64,000 nt of DNA from Faecalibacterium taiwanense (GTDB lineage: Bacteria; Bacillota; Clostridia; Oscillospirales; Ruminococcaceae). The notes beneath the pieces are model-generated. The model was not told where the DNA came from and ran no database searches. It saw nothing but the letters and a program-made list of their open reading frames with translations. Shown here piece by piece: positions 30,829 through 39,990 of this stretch. Positions within the stretch are counted from its first letter, which is position 1; each line of letters begins with the position of its first letter. Location of the stretch: positions 2,108,001-2,172,000 of the forward strand of contig NZ_CP155552.1 in assembly GCF_036632915.2 (NCBI RefSeq). The letters run 5' to 3'. The translations under genes were made by a program, and so were the position numbers.

Positions 30829-31299
30829 ATGGCGATCCCTGCTTATTATTCCCTGCTCCAGCGTGGCTCCTCCGGGCCGGACGTAGCTCTTGTGCAGACC
30901 TGGCTCAACGGTGTGCGCGACGCCTGCACATGGTACAGCGAGCTGAAGACCGATGGAAAATTCGGCATTTCCACCGAGAACGCCGTGAAGGAGTTCCAGC
31001 TGAAAAACAAGATGAATGTGGACGGCAAGGTAGGCGCGAACACATGGAACGTGCTCTACACCCGCTACACGGCCAAGCACGGCCTGCATGTGCCCTACCC
31101 CGGCATTGCCCTGCGCAGCGGCTCTTCCGGCGGCACGGTGCGTCTGGTGCAGCAGAAGCTCAATTCGCTGGGTGAACGGCTGAACGCCGACGGTAGGTTC
31201 GGCGCGGCAACGGCAGCGGCTGTGCAGCGGTTCCAGCGCCGCAACGGCCTTACCGCCGACGGCGCGGTCGGCGAAGAAACGTGGGAGAAGATGTTCTGA
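30829..31299 (+). CDS. Protein with two peptidoglycan-binding domains
   Basis: 156 residues, two PG_binding_1 repeats: LQRGSSGPDVALVQTWLNGV to TWNVLYTRY, and LRSGSSGGTVRLVQQKLNSL to ETWEKMF. No signal peptide, catalytic domain or anchor is visible. In spore formers such proteins can be spore-coat or cortex related; its position right behind spoIIR hints at that but does not prove it. AAAGGAG lies 13 bp before the ATG. Confidence 0.85.
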   Translation: MAIPAYYSLLQRGSSGPDVALVQTWLNGVRDACTWYSELKTDGKFGISTENAVKEFQLKNKMNVDGKVGANTWNVLYTRYTAKHGLHVPYPGIALRSGSSGGTVRLVQQKLNSLGERLNADGRFGAATAAAVQRFQRRNGLTADGAVGEETWEKMF

Positions 31300-31311
31300 T
31301 TTAAGGGAAGC

Positions 31312-31448
31312 GAACTCCTTCAGTCACGGCTTGCGCCGTGCCAGCTCTCTCAAAGAGGGAGTCTCTGGCAAAACCGGAAGCTTTTCCGCACTGCCAAAGG
31401 CCCCATCCCCGAGGGGGCTGGCATCGCGCAGCGATGACTGGGGGAGTT
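31312..31448. repeat. Hairpin repeat doublet, AACTCC subfamily
   Basis: GAACTCCTTCAGTCACGG at the left and GACTGGGGGAGTTTT at the right, with CAGCTCTCTCAAAGAGGGAG and CCCCATCCCCGAGGGG hairpins between. It starts 13 bp behind a stop codon and ends 5 bp before the sbcD promoter. Confidence 0.8.
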
Positions 31449-31452
31449 TTCC

Positions 31453-31481
31453 TTGCCCCCACCCCCGCCCTGCTGTATAAT
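31453..31481 (+). promoter_or_regulatory. Promoter of sbcDC
   Basis: TTGCCC, a 17-bp spacer and a consensus TATAAT, 32 bp before the TTG start of sbcD. Confidence 0.75.
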
Positions 31482-31512
31482 AAAGAAAACTCTGAAAAGG
31501 CGGTGTTTCCGT

Positions 31513-32655
31513 TTGCGTTTTCTGCATCTTTCCGACCTGCATCTGGGCAAGCGGGTGTGCGAGTTCTCCATGCTGGACGACCAGCGGTACATTCTGGAAC
31601 AGATTCTCTCCCTGCTGGACAGCACACCCGTGGACGGTGTGCTGCTGGCGGGCGACCTCTACGATAAGCCCGTTCCCCCTGCCGAAGCCGTGCGCCTGCT
31701 GGACTGGTTCCTCACCCAGCTGGCCGAACGCAGGCTGCCGGTGTTCGCCATCAGCGGCAATCACGACTCCGCCGACCGCATCGCCTTCGGCGCGGCCCTG
31801 CTGCAAAACAGCCGGGTGTACGTCAGCCCGGTGTTCTCCGGTGCGCCGGTGCCCATCCCCCTCACCGACGAGTACGGCGCGCTGGACGTGTACCTTCTGC
31901 CCTTCCTCAAGCCCGCCATGGTGCGGCATGTCTGGCCGGACGAGCCTGTGGAGAGCTACAACGATGCCCTTGCCTGCGTGCTGCGCCACTGCCCGCCGGA
32001 CCCGGCCCACCGCAGCGTGCTGGTGGCCCATCAGTTCGTGGCCGGTGCCGCCTGCTGTGAGAGCGAGGAAGTCTCGGTGGGCGGTGTGGACAGCGTGGAT
32101 GCCAGCCTGTTCGATGCCTTTGACTACGTGGCGCTGGGCCACCTGCACAGCCCCCAGAAGGTGAGCCGCGATGCCGTGCGCTATTGCGGCACCCCGCTGA
32201 AATACTCCTTTTCGGAAGCAGACCAGCACAAGAGCGCCACCTTTGTGGAGTTCGGTCTCAAGGGCGAAGTTTCCATCACCACCGCGCCGCTTACCCCGAA
32301 GCACGACCTGCGGGAAGTGCGCGGCAGCTACATGGAGCTGACCGACCGCCGCAATTACGACGGCACTGCGGTGGACGACTACCTGCACATTACCCTGACC
32401 GATGAGCAGGACGTGCCGGACGCGCTGGCCCGCCTGCGGGTGATCTACCCCAACCTGATGCGGTTGGACTACGATAACCTCCGCACCCGGGAAGATCAGG
32501 AGATCACCGCACCGGAACGCGCCGAGAGCATCACCCCGCTGGAGCACTTCTCGGCGTTCTACCAGCTGCAGAACAATCAGCCGCTGACGGCGGAGCAGGC
32601 GGCATTCTGCCAGCAGCTCATTGAGGAGATCTGGAAGGAGGGCGAGGACGCATGA
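31513..32655 (+). CDS. sbcD: Exonuclease subunit SbcD
   Basis: 380 residues, Mre11-type Mn2+ phosphoesterase that cuts hairpins and protein-blocked ends with SbcC. Motifs: RFLHLSDLHLGK (I), LLAGDLYDK (II), AISGNHDS (III), LVAHQF (IV) and VALGHLHSPQ (V). The start is taken as TTG at 31513, the first codon of the conserved LRFLHLSD; the 20 codons upstream are proline-rich and lie over the promoter. The stop overlaps the sbcC start as ATGA. Confidence 0.94.
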   Translation: MRFLHLSDLHLGKRVCEFSMLDDQRYILEQILSLLDSTPVDGVLLAGDLYDKPVPPAEAVRLLDWFLTQLAERRLPVFAISGNHDSADRIAFGAALLQNSRVYVSPVFSGAPVPIPLTDEYGALDVYLLPFLKPAMVRHVWPDEPVESYNDALACVLRHCPPDPAHRSVLVAHQFVAGAACCESEEVSVGGVDSVDASLFDAFDYVALGHLHSPQKVSRDAVRYCGTPLKYSFSEADQHKSATFVEFGLKGEVSITTAPLTPKHDLREVRGSYMELTDRRNYDGTAVDDYLHITLTDEQDVPDALARLRVIYPNLMRLDYDNLRTREDQEITAPERAESITPLEHFSAFYQLQNNQPLTAEQAAFCQQLIEEIWKEGEDA

Positions 32656-35456
32656 GACCGCTGAAGCTCACTCTTTCGGCCTTTGGCCCCTATGCCGCCG
32701 AGACGGTTCTGGAACTGGCAAAGCTGGGCAGGGGCGGCTTATACCTTGTCACCGGCGATACCGGCGCAGGCAAGACCACCCTGTTCGATGCCATTACATA
32801 CGCCCTGTACGACCATTCCAGCGGCGGCGTGCGCGAAGGCACCATGCTGCGCTGCAAATATGCTGATCTTAAAACACCCACCTTTGTGGAGCTGGAATTT
32901 GAGGTGAACGGCCAGCGCTATACCGTGCGCCGCAACCCGGAGTACCAGCGCCCCAAAAACCGCGGCGAGGGCATGACCACCGAGAAAGCGGATGCCACCC
33001 TCACCTATTCCGATGGCCGTCCGCCGGTGACCAAAGCCAAGGATGTGACTGCCGCCGTGCAGGAGATCATCGGGCTGGACTACAGCCAGTTCTGCCAGAT
33101 CGCCATGATCGCGCAGGGTCAGTTCACAAAGCTGCTCAACGCTTCCACCGAGGAGCGCAGCCGCATTTTCCGCAAGCTGTTCCGCACCCAGCGCTATGCC
33201 CGGCTGCAAGAGCGCCTGCAGGCCGAAAGCGCCGCCCTCAGCCAGCAGCGCACCACCCAGAATGCAAAGCTGGACAGTCTGCTCTCCGGCATCCGGTTTT
33301 CTCCCGACGACCCGGATGCCGATGCCCTTGCCGCACTGAACGCCCAGACCGAGCCGGAGACGGCCCTTGCCCTGCTGGAAGGTCTGCTGGCCCGCCAGCA
33401 GGCCGCGCAGGAGACCGTTGCTGCTGCCCTCAAGGACACCGAAGCCAAGCTGGACGAAGTACAACGTCAGCTGGGTGCTGCCCAGCAGGCCCGACAGCTG
33501 GCCGCAAAGCTGGCCGCAAAGCAGGCAGAGCTTACCGCTGCCCTGCCTGTGCTGGAAGCTGCCCGTGCCGAGAGCGCCCGCCACGCAGGCGATGCCGCCC
33601 AGCTGGATGTTCTTGCCGGACAGGTGACGCAGGCACAGACGGCCCTTGCCGCCTACGATGAGCTGGATGCCCTGTGCCATCAGCAGCAGACCGCGCGGGA
33701 TGCTGCCCAGCTGGCCGCTGCCAAGGCCAGAGCGAAACGCACCCAGCTGGCCGCACTGGACACAACGCTGGCCGCTGCTGAAAAGGAGCTGACCGCGCTG
33801 GAAGATGCTCCCACCCGGCTGCTGGCCTTGCAGAACCGGGAAAAGGAGCTGGCCCAGCGCAGCACCGCCCTTACCACCCTGAACCAGCGGCTTGCCGCCT
33901 GCCAGCAGCAGGCACAAAAGGCCCACCGTGCGCAGGATGCCTACCGCACTGCCGCCGAAGCCAAGGAGCAGGCCCATGCCCGGCGGGATGCGCTGGACAA
34001 AGCCTTTCTGGACGCACAGGCCGGACTGCTGGCGCAGGCGCTGGCCGAGGGTGCACCCTGCCCCGTGTGCGGCAGCGTCCACCACCCGGCAAAGGCCCAA
34101 CTGCCCCACACAGCCCCCACGCAGGCGCAGGTGGATGCCGCCAAGCAGGAAGCCGAAAAGGCCGATGCACTGGCCCAGACTGCCAGCACTGCCGCACAGA
34201 GCGCCCTTGCCGCAGCCGACGAAGCCCGCCGCTCCCTGCGCCGGGATGCTGAGAGCCTATTGCCAGAGCGCTTCACTTCCCCGGATGGGACGGTGCAGCT
34301 GACCTTCAAGGGGATGAACGCTGTCCTGACGGAAGAAGCCTGTGCCCTGCACGCAGCACAGGCCGAGTGTGTCGCCGCGCTTCGGCAGGCCGAAGCAGAC
34401 TGCGCCCGCCGCACCGCATTGGAGGCCGACCGTCAGGCAAAAAGCCGCCAGCGCCCGGCACTGGAACAGACCGCCGCTGAAGCTGACAGCACCGCCGCCG
34501 CGCAGAATGCCAGCGCCGATGCACTGGAACAGCAGGCCGCTGCCGCTCGTGCAGCCCTGCCCTACCCGCAGCGAGCCGAGGCACAGGCCGCGCTGGATGC
34601 ATTGGAAGCCAGCCGCACCGCCCTGCGCACCGGCATGGAGCAGGCTCAGCATTCCCTCAAACAGGCAGAGCAGGCCTATGCCGCTGCCAAAGCCGCTGTG
34701 GATGCCCTGCAGACCCAGCAAGCCACTGCCGAAACCGCCGGGCCTGCCCAGCCGCTGGAATTTTTACAGGCAGAACAGGCCCGCCTTGCCGCCGCCCGCA
34801 CTGCCCTGCGGGAGCAGGCCCAGCAGCTGGCCGCACAGCGGCTGCCCAACCGTGCAGCCGCTGAAAAATACCGCACCGCTGCCGAAGCGCGCACTCAACT
34901 TGAACAGCGCTGGCAGTGGGTGAGTGCCCTTGCCGCCACGGCGGGCGGCACCTTGACCAGCAAACAGAAGATCAAATTGGAAGCCTACATCCAGATGAAC
35001 TATCTGGACCGCATCCTGCGCCACGCCAACACCCGCCTGATGCAGATGACCGCCGGGCAGTACGAGCTGGAGCGCATTGGTGCCGAGAACCAGCGCAGCC
35101 AGTCCGGCTTGGACCTTGGCATCATCGACCACTACAACGGCACCCGCCGCAGCGTCAAAACCCTTTCCGGCGGCGAAAGCTTCAAGGCATCGCTGGCGCT
35201 GGCACTGGGCCTTTCGGACGAAGTACAGAGCGCGGCAGGCGGCATCCGTCTGGACACGCTCTTCCTCGACGAGGGCTTCGGCAGTCTGGATGACGAATCG
35301 CTGGAACAGGCCATGCGCGTACTTGCAGGGCTGACCGAGGGCGACCGGCTGGTGGGCATCATCTCCCACGTAGGTGCTCTGAAAGACCGCATCGACCGAC
35401 AGGTTGTGGTGCGCAAAGCCCGCACCGGCGGCTCTACCGTAGAATTGATCGTGTGA
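32652..35456 (+). CDS. sbcC: Exonuclease subunit SbcC
   Basis: 934 residues, Rad50-type ATPase. N-terminal Walker A VTGDTGAGKTTLFDAITYAL; two long alanine- and glutamine-rich coiled coils; the zinc hook CPVCGSVHHPAK near 470; C-terminal signature TLSGGESFKASLALALGLSD and Walker B DTLFLDEGFGSLDD. It forms the SbcCD complex with the coupled upstream gene. Confidence 0.96.
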   Translation: MRPLKLTLSAFGPYAAETVLELAKLGRGGLYLVTGDTGAGKTTLFDAITYALYDHSSGGVREGTMLRCKYADLKTPTFVELEFEVNGQRYTVRRNPEYQRPKNRGEGMTTEKADATLTYSDGRPPVTKAKDVTAAVQEIIGLDYSQFCQIAMIAQGQFTKLLNASTEERSRIFRKLFRTQRYARLQERLQAESAALSQQRTTQNAKLDSLLSGIRFSPDDPDADALAALNAQTEPETALALLEGLLARQQAAQETVAAALKDTEAKLDEVQRQLGAAQQARQLAAKLAAKQAELTAALPVLEAARAESARHAGDAAQLDVLAGQVTQAQTALAAYDELDALCHQQQTARDAAQLAAAKARAKRTQLAALDTTLAAAEKELTALEDAPTRLLALQNREKELAQRSTALTTLNQRLAACQQQAQKAHRAQDAYRTAAEAKEQAHARRDALDKAFLDAQAGLLAQALAEGAPCPVCGSVHHPAKAQLPHTAPTQAQVDAAKQEAEKADALAQTASTAAQSALAAADEARRSLRRDAESLLPERFTSPDGTVQLTFKGMNAVLTEEACALHAAQAECVAALRQAEADCARRTALEADRQAKSRQRPALEQTAAEADSTAAAQNASADALEQQAAAARAALPYPQRAEAQAALDALEASRTALRTGMEQAQHSLKQAEQAYAAAKAAVDALQTQQATAETAGPAQPLEFLQAEQARLAAARTALREQAQQLAAQRLPNRAAAEKYRTAAEARTQLEQRWQWVSALAATAGGTLTSKQKIKLEAYIQMNYLDRILRHANTRLMQMTAGQYELERIGAENQRSQSGLDLGIIDHYNGTRRSVKTLSGGESFKASLALALGLSDEVQSAAGGIRLDTLFLDEGFGSLDDESLEQAMRVLAGLTEGDRLVGIISHVGALKDRIDRQVVVRKARTGGSTVELIV

Positions 35457-35522
35457 AACACCGCAGGCCTCTTTATAAGTTACATCTTTCCGGGGCATCC
35501 TATGGGCGGAGGTGATTTTCTA

Positions 35523-35951
35523 ATGAGCTTGACGCCCTTTATCCGCCATGAGCTGGAACACCAGCCCGGCATTGCCGCCGCACCGGAAAACAGCTGCACC
35601 CGCTGCAGCCCGCCGCTAGGCAGGGAGCCGGACATCCTGCTGCCAGGCGACCCCGCTGCCCCCGGCACACAGGTGCCGCCGCAGATCGAAACACCGGGCC
35701 AGACCCCGCACCCGGACACGGACAGTGTCCCGCAGGGTGTGCCCATGACCAACGGCACCCCGGCCGCCTGTTACCAGAAGAACGCCCGGGAATTTTTGGC
35801 CGGGGATGTGCAGACCAGCGTGATGGCCCACTATGCACCCGGACTGTTCAGCACCGACCAGCACACCCATTCCTGCCATCCGGCCCCGGACGAGGATGCT
35901 TCTCAGGTGCTGAGCCTTGTGGACTGGCGTGAGGATGCACCTTACGGCTAA
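35523..35951 (+). CDS. Unrecognised proline-rich protein
   Basis: 142 residues. The N-terminal helix-like SLTPFIRHELEHQPG is followed by about 60 residues rich in P, T, G and D with no fold signature, and a more ordered C-terminal part with YQKNAREFLAGDVQ and HYAPGLFSTDQHTHSCHP. The start at 35523 has GGAGGTGA. It is 66 bp behind sbcC. No family recognised. The composition suggests disorder. Codon use matches the host, so it is probably a real gene. Confidence 0.6.
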   Translation: MSLTPFIRHELEHQPGIAAAPENSCTRCSPPLGREPDILLPGDPAAPGTQVPPQIETPGQTPHPDTDSVPQGVPMTNGTPAACYQKNAREFLAGDVQTSVMAHYAPGLFSTDQHTHSCHPAPDEDASQVLSLVDWREDAPYG

Positions 35952-35984
35952 CAAAAATTTTTCAAATTATTTTTGCTCTACCTG

Positions 35985-36013
35985 TTGAAATCTGCGTCCG
36001 CTTCCCTTATTAT
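35985..36013 (+). promoter_or_regulatory. Promoter of the PC4-HD gene pair
   Basis: TTGAAA, a 17-bp spacer and TATTAT, 34 bp before the start codon. Confidence 0.75.
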
Positions 36014-36047
36014 GGTAGCAAACAAAGATAAAGGCAGGTTTTGCATC

Positions 36048-36269
36048 ATGGCAGAGATCAAATATGAAGTTGTTCAGCGCATTGCAGTTCTCTCGGAGCG
36101 TCCCCGCGGCTGGGAGCGTCAGCTGAACCTCATCAGCTGGAACGACGGCGAACCCAAGTACGACATCCGCGACTGGTCCCCGGACGGCACCCGCATGGGC
36201 AAGGGCATTTCCCTGAGCCACGACGAAATGGCCATCCTCAAGGGCCTTCTGGACGAGCTGGAGCTGTAA
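36048..36269 (+). CDS. PC4/YdbC-like single-stranded DNA-binding protein
   Basis: 73 residues. YEVVQRIAVLSERPRGWERQ, LNLISWNDGEPKYDIRDWSP and GKGISLSHDEMAIL match the YdbC branch of the PC4 transcriptional coactivator fold, which binds single-stranded DNA. Two bp before the next gene. Confidence 0.85.
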   Translation: MAEIKYEVVQRIAVLSERPRGWERQLNLISWNDGEPKYDIRDWSPDGTRMGKGISLSHDEMAILKGLLDELEL

Positions 36270-36271
36270 GC

Positions 36272-36853
36272 ATGGGCGGCCGCGAAGAGTTTTTGCAGAT
36301 CTGGCAGCAGCACGTCACCCGCCCCGGCAGCGAAAAGCTGCTGGACTGGCTGGACCATAAGACCGATTTCTTTACGGCACCGGCCTCCACTCGGTTCCAC
36401 GGTGCGTGTGAGGGCGGGCTTTGTATGCACAGCCTGAACGTCTACCATGCGCTGCACGATACCTTTTTTACCGAGGGCGACAGCGAGGAGACCTTTGCCA
36501 TCTGTGCACTGCTGCACGATCTGTGCAAGGCCAACTACTACAAGCCCGGCACCCGCAACGTGAAAAACGAAGCCACCGGCCAGTGGGAAAAGGTGCCCAG
36601 CTACAGCGTGGAGGATCTGTTCCCCTACGGCCACGGCGAAAAGAGCGTATTCCTCATCGAGCGGTTCATGAAGCTGCACATCGAGGAAGCCGTTGCCATC
36701 CGCTGGCACATGGGCGGCTTTGACGATGCGGCCCGGGGCGGCTGCTTTGCCATCTCGGAAGCCTACGACAAGTATCCCCTTGCCGTCAAGCTGCACATCG
36801 CTGATCTGGAAGCCACCTATCTGATGGAGCACCGCACCAGCGCTGTGCGCTGA
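36272..36853 (+). CDS. HD domain metal-dependent hydrolase
   Basis: 193 residues. Metal ligands are suggested by CMHSLNVYHAL (first H), ICALLHDLCKANYY (HD) and later histidines in RWHMGGF and KLHIADLEATYL. Substrate unknown; HD proteins of this size are often nucleotide phosphohydrolases or RNA-related. Cotranscribed with the PC4-like gene. Confidence 0.82.
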   Translation: MGGREEFLQIWQQHVTRPGSEKLLDWLDHKTDFFTAPASTRFHGACEGGLCMHSLNVYHALHDTFFTEGDSEETFAICALLHDLCKANYYKPGTRNVKNEATGQWEKVPSYSVEDLFPYGHGEKSVFLIERFMKLHIEEAVAIRWHMGGFDDAARGGCFAISEAYDKYPLAVKLHIADLEATYLMEHRTSAVR

Positions 36854-36865
36854 AAAAACAAAAAT

Positions 36866-36910
36866 ACCCGGACAGGCACAGCAGTGCGATACTGCAGCCT
36901 GTCCGGGCTT
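36866..36910. terminator. Bidirectional terminator
   Basis: CCCGGACAGGC/GCCTGTCCGGG outer stem with inner CAG/CTG pairing, A-rich 5' and T-rich 3' flanks. It serves the HD gene on the plus strand and the GGDEF gene on the minus strand. Confidence 0.85.
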
Positions 36911-36918
36911 TGTTTTGT

Positions 36919-39267
36919 TTAATTTTTGCGCTCGGCCTTGTTCTGGTACATTTTTACGTCCGCCTGACGGATGGCCTCGGTGAGCGGATGTACACCGCAC
37001 ACACCGCCAACACTGGCCGAAAGCTCCAGCTCCGGGTAGCCTTCCACTCTGGCACTCGCCGCAGCCTCCCGCACGCGCTGTATCACATGTTCCCCGGGCC
37101 GGATGTGCGGCACCAGCAGCAGGAATTCATCGCCGCCATAGCGCACCAGCACATCGGTCTGGCGCAGGTTGCTCAGGATGGACTGTGCCACGCTCTGCAG
37201 GGCCTTATCGCCCACCAGATGGCCGAACCGGTCGTTGACCTCCTTGAAGTGATCCACGTCGATCATCACTACGCCTTCCACCTGTTCGCTCTCCGCAAGG
37301 AAGCACTCGAAGTACTGGCGGGAGTATGCCCCGGTCAGCGAATCCACAAAGGCGCTGCGGTCAAAGTTGGAGCCGCGGTCCAGCAGCATCCGGCGGCCGC
37401 CCATATCCAGCCAGCGTCCGTCCGAAAGCTTGGACACCATTTCCAGCACGCAGCCGCGTCCGCCCACTTCCACATACTTTGCCATGACAAAATAAGCCTG
37501 ATCGTCCTTGAACTCGATCTTGTTCAGGGATTCCTTGCGGGCAAGGGCCTTACTGGAAATGCAGTTTTCGCACCGGCCCGATTTGTTCCACACCATGTGG
37601 CAGGTGCCGGGCATCTCGGTCAGCCGGCCATCCTTGCCCAGGCCCAGCACCTTGGTGCTTTCCGGGTCCACCAGACGCACAATGTCAAAAATGCCCTTCA
37701 GGCGTTCCAGCAGTGCTTCCGGCTGGTCGCTGTTCACATCGCCCAGCATCAGCTCCTGCAGGCGGGCATGGTCATCTGTGATCTGGCCCACCACGCTTAC
37801 GCAGTGGCGCACACCGGCGCGGCTCCACATGGTGTGCATCACCAGCCGGTGCAGCCGGTATTCCTGATCCACCGCGATCAGCACCGGGAATGCGGCATCC
37901 GGCTCTTCCGGCGTTGCGGCTGCAATGGCATCCAGCAGCTTGCGGCGGTCCTTGCCGGAGAGAAATGTCAGGCCCATGCCCTTATCAAAGTCCAGCTTCT
38001 GGGTTCGGTTGACCGGATCCTCGTAGCGGTTCACCACGGTCACGCTGCCGCTGAGTATATCGTAATCGAACTGAATACCGCCGCGCTGCTCGGCATAAAA
38101 AGCGGTGCGCTCCCGTTCCAGATCCAGCAGGCGCTGGGCACGATCCTCACGGGGCAGAGCTTCGCGGTGCAGGATCTCCTCCGAAAGGCGGCGGGTCTCG
38201 TGGCGGAAACCGCGGTCATACTCCGAGCGCTGCAGCTCTGTGCGCAGCAACTCCGAGGATTCTTTCAGGCATTCCATCAGCAGCGGATTGAAGCTGCCGC
38301 ACTCGCCGTGCAGGATCATGTCAACGGCCTTTTCGTGGCTGTAGGACTGCTTATAACAGCGCTCGCTGGTCAGTGCGTCGTACACATCGGCCAGTGCCAC
38401 CACCTGTGCTGCAATGGGGATCTCGTCGCCCTTGAGCCTGTCCGGGTAGCCGCCGCCGTCCCACCGCTCGTGGTGCCAGCGGCAGATAGCGTGTGCCACC
38501 TTTACCAGCGGTTCGTCCTGCCCGATGGCAAGCTCCTTCAGGATCCTGGCACCCTCGGTGGTGTGGGTCTTGATGGCGGCGTACTCTTCCTCGGTCAGGC
38601 GGCCGGGCTTGTTCAGGATCTCTTCCGGGATCATGATTTTGCCGATATCGTGCAGCGCCGATGCTGTGCTGATCAGCGAGATATCACTCTCATCCAGCTG
38701 GTAGCGGTCAGTCTTCTGCGCCAGCTGATGCAGGAGCAGGCCGGTCAGGGTGCGGATGTGCAGCACATGCTGGCCGCTCTCGCTGTTGCGGAACTCCACC
38801 ACATGGCTCAGAATGCTGATCATCAGCACACCGTTGTGCTCTTTTTCGTACACCTGATCGGTCACAAGGCGGGTAAGGCGCTTCTGCTTTGCGTAAAGCA
38901 TGAGCGCATTCTTCACCCGGCGCAGCACCATGACCCGCTCGAACGGGCGGCGGATGTAATCGGCCACGCCCATATCATAGGCGCGCTCGACGCTTCGGTT
39001 GTCCTCTGCCGCGCTGATCACAATGACCGGGATTTCCTCCTGCCATGCATAGCACTGCATCACCCGCAGCACATCAAAGCCGTCCATTTCCGGCATGATC
39101 AGGTCCAGCAGCACCAGCGCGATATCGGTGCGTCTGCGCAGAATTTCGATCGCGCGCAGGCCGTTCTCGGCTTCCAGATATTCGTAGCCCTCACCCAGAA
39201 TCTCCTTGAGCATAGCGCGGTTGATCTCCGAGTCATCCACGATCAGTATTTTCTGTTTTGGTTCCAT
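36919..39267 (-). CDS. Response regulator with HD-GYP and GGDEF domains
   Basis: 782 residues. Order: REC (KILIVDDSEINR, phosphoacceptor in LLDLIMPEMDG); HD-GYP-type domain (ALHDIGKIMIPEEIL, HHERWDGGGYP); a middle PAS-like region holding CENCISSKALARKE; C-terminal GGDEF (MIDVDHFKEVNDRFGH, VRYGGDEFLLLVPH). It could both make and break cyclic di-GMP. RYGGDEF is intact, so the cyclase half is probably active. No partner kinase is adjacent. The start at 39267 has GGAGCGG upstream. Confidence 0.9.
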   Translation of the reverse strand: MEPKQKILIVDDSEINRAMLKEILGEGYEYLEAENGLRAIEILRRRTDIALVLLDLIMPEMDGFDVLRVMQCYAWQEEIPVIVISAAEDNRSVERAYDMGVADYIRRPFERVMVLRRVKNALMLYAKQKRLTRLVTDQVYEKEHNGVLMISILSHVVEFRNSESGQHVLHIRTLTGLLLHQLAQKTDRYQLDESDISLISTASALHDIGKIMIPEEILNKPGRLTEEEYAAIKTHTTEGARILKELAIGQDEPLVKVAHAICRWHHERWDGGGYPDRLKGDEIPIAAQVVALADVYDALTSERCYKQSYSHEKAVDMILHGECGSFNPLLMECLKESSELLRTELQRSEYDRGFRHETRRLSEEILHREALPREDRAQRLLDLERERTAFYAEQRGGIQFDYDILSGSVTVVNRYEDPVNRTQKLDFDKGMGLTFLSGKDRRKLLDAIAAATPEEPDAAFPVLIAVDQEYRLHRLVMHTMWSRAGVRHCVSVVGQITDDHARLQELMLGDVNSDQPEALLERLKGIFDIVRLVDPESTKVLGLGKDGRLTEMPGTCHMVWNKSGRCENCISSKALARKESLNKIEFKDDQAYFVMAKYVEVGGRGCVLEMVSKLSDGRWLDMGGRRMLLDRGSNFDRSAFVDSLTGAYSRQYFECFLAESEQVEGVVMIDVDHFKEVNDRFGHLVGDKALQSVAQSILSNLRQTDVLVRYGGDEFLLLVPHIRPGEHVIQRVREAAASARVEGYPELELSASVGGVCGVHPLTEAIRQADVKMYQNKAERKN

Positions 39268-39329
39268 CTCAACCGCTCCTCGCTCCTGTACTTCCGGCCG
39301 CAGGGTCTTCCGTTTCCTACCGGACCACA

Positions 39330-39373
39330 AAAAAAGCTGCTGCAACAGCTTTGCGCTTTGCAGCAGCTTTTCA
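39330..39373. terminator. Bidirectional hairpin terminator
   Basis: AAAAGCTGCTGCAA/TTGCAGCAGCTTTT stem with A and T flanks, between the coiled-coil gene and the GGDEF gene. Confidence 0.8.
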
Positions 39374-39416
39374 TTTCACTCATATCTGCTTTTTTTGCAG
39401 GTCATCCAGCTTTCCG

Positions 39417-39937
39417 TCATGCGCCCATCATATCGTCGAACCAGTTCATCAGCTCCACCGAGAGGTGCTCCAATCTGGTCTGGGGCTTCCAGTCCGGCTG
39501 AGCAGGCTGCGGAACCTCCGGCCCGGGCTGTGGGGCTGTTCGGCCTCCGGCTCCGGCCGCGGACTCTGCGCTGCCGATGGTTCCGGCTGCGGGGGCGTAT
39601 GTGCCGCAACCGGCACAGGCCGCACAGCTTCGGCATGGCGGGCCAGCTCCTGACGTAGCTGCTCTGCATGAGCGCCCGCGCACTCAGCCTCCTGCCGCGC
39701 CTGCTCACAGGCCGCTTCCAGCTGGGCATTTTCCTGCCGCAGCGCGGCCATCTGCCGTTCACAGGCAAACAGACGGGTCTGATAGCGCAAAATTTCCGCA
39801 CTGGCCGCTGCCAGCTTTCGGTTCATCTGCTCCAGCTGGGCACACACCGCCTTGGGCGGCTCTGCCGGAGCCTTTGCCGCGGCAGACTGGGCACAGCGCT
39901 GCCGCGAACCATTGTTCTGCTGCCTGCCCTGCGCCAT
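39417..39937 (-). CDS. Coiled-coil protein linked to ftsZ, one frameshift
   Basis: About 173 residues once the break near 39535 is repaired. The N-terminal 35 residues are Q/N/A-rich; 36-110 form a coiled coil (AQLEQMNRKLAAASAEILRY to EQLRQELARHAEA); then a proline-rich linker; then a hydrophobic, acidic tail LSVELMNWFDDMMGA in the shifted frame. The unshifted frame ends in RFRSLLSRTGSPRP, without conservation character. Start at 39937 with GGAGGG. It follows ftsZ by 53 bp. The layout resembles DivIVA-like or ZapB-like adaptors but I recognise no family. Confidence 0.6.
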
Positions 39938-39990
39938 GGTGTCCCTCCGATCCATCCGATACGCCTGATCCGCTTATGACGGCCAGCTTT

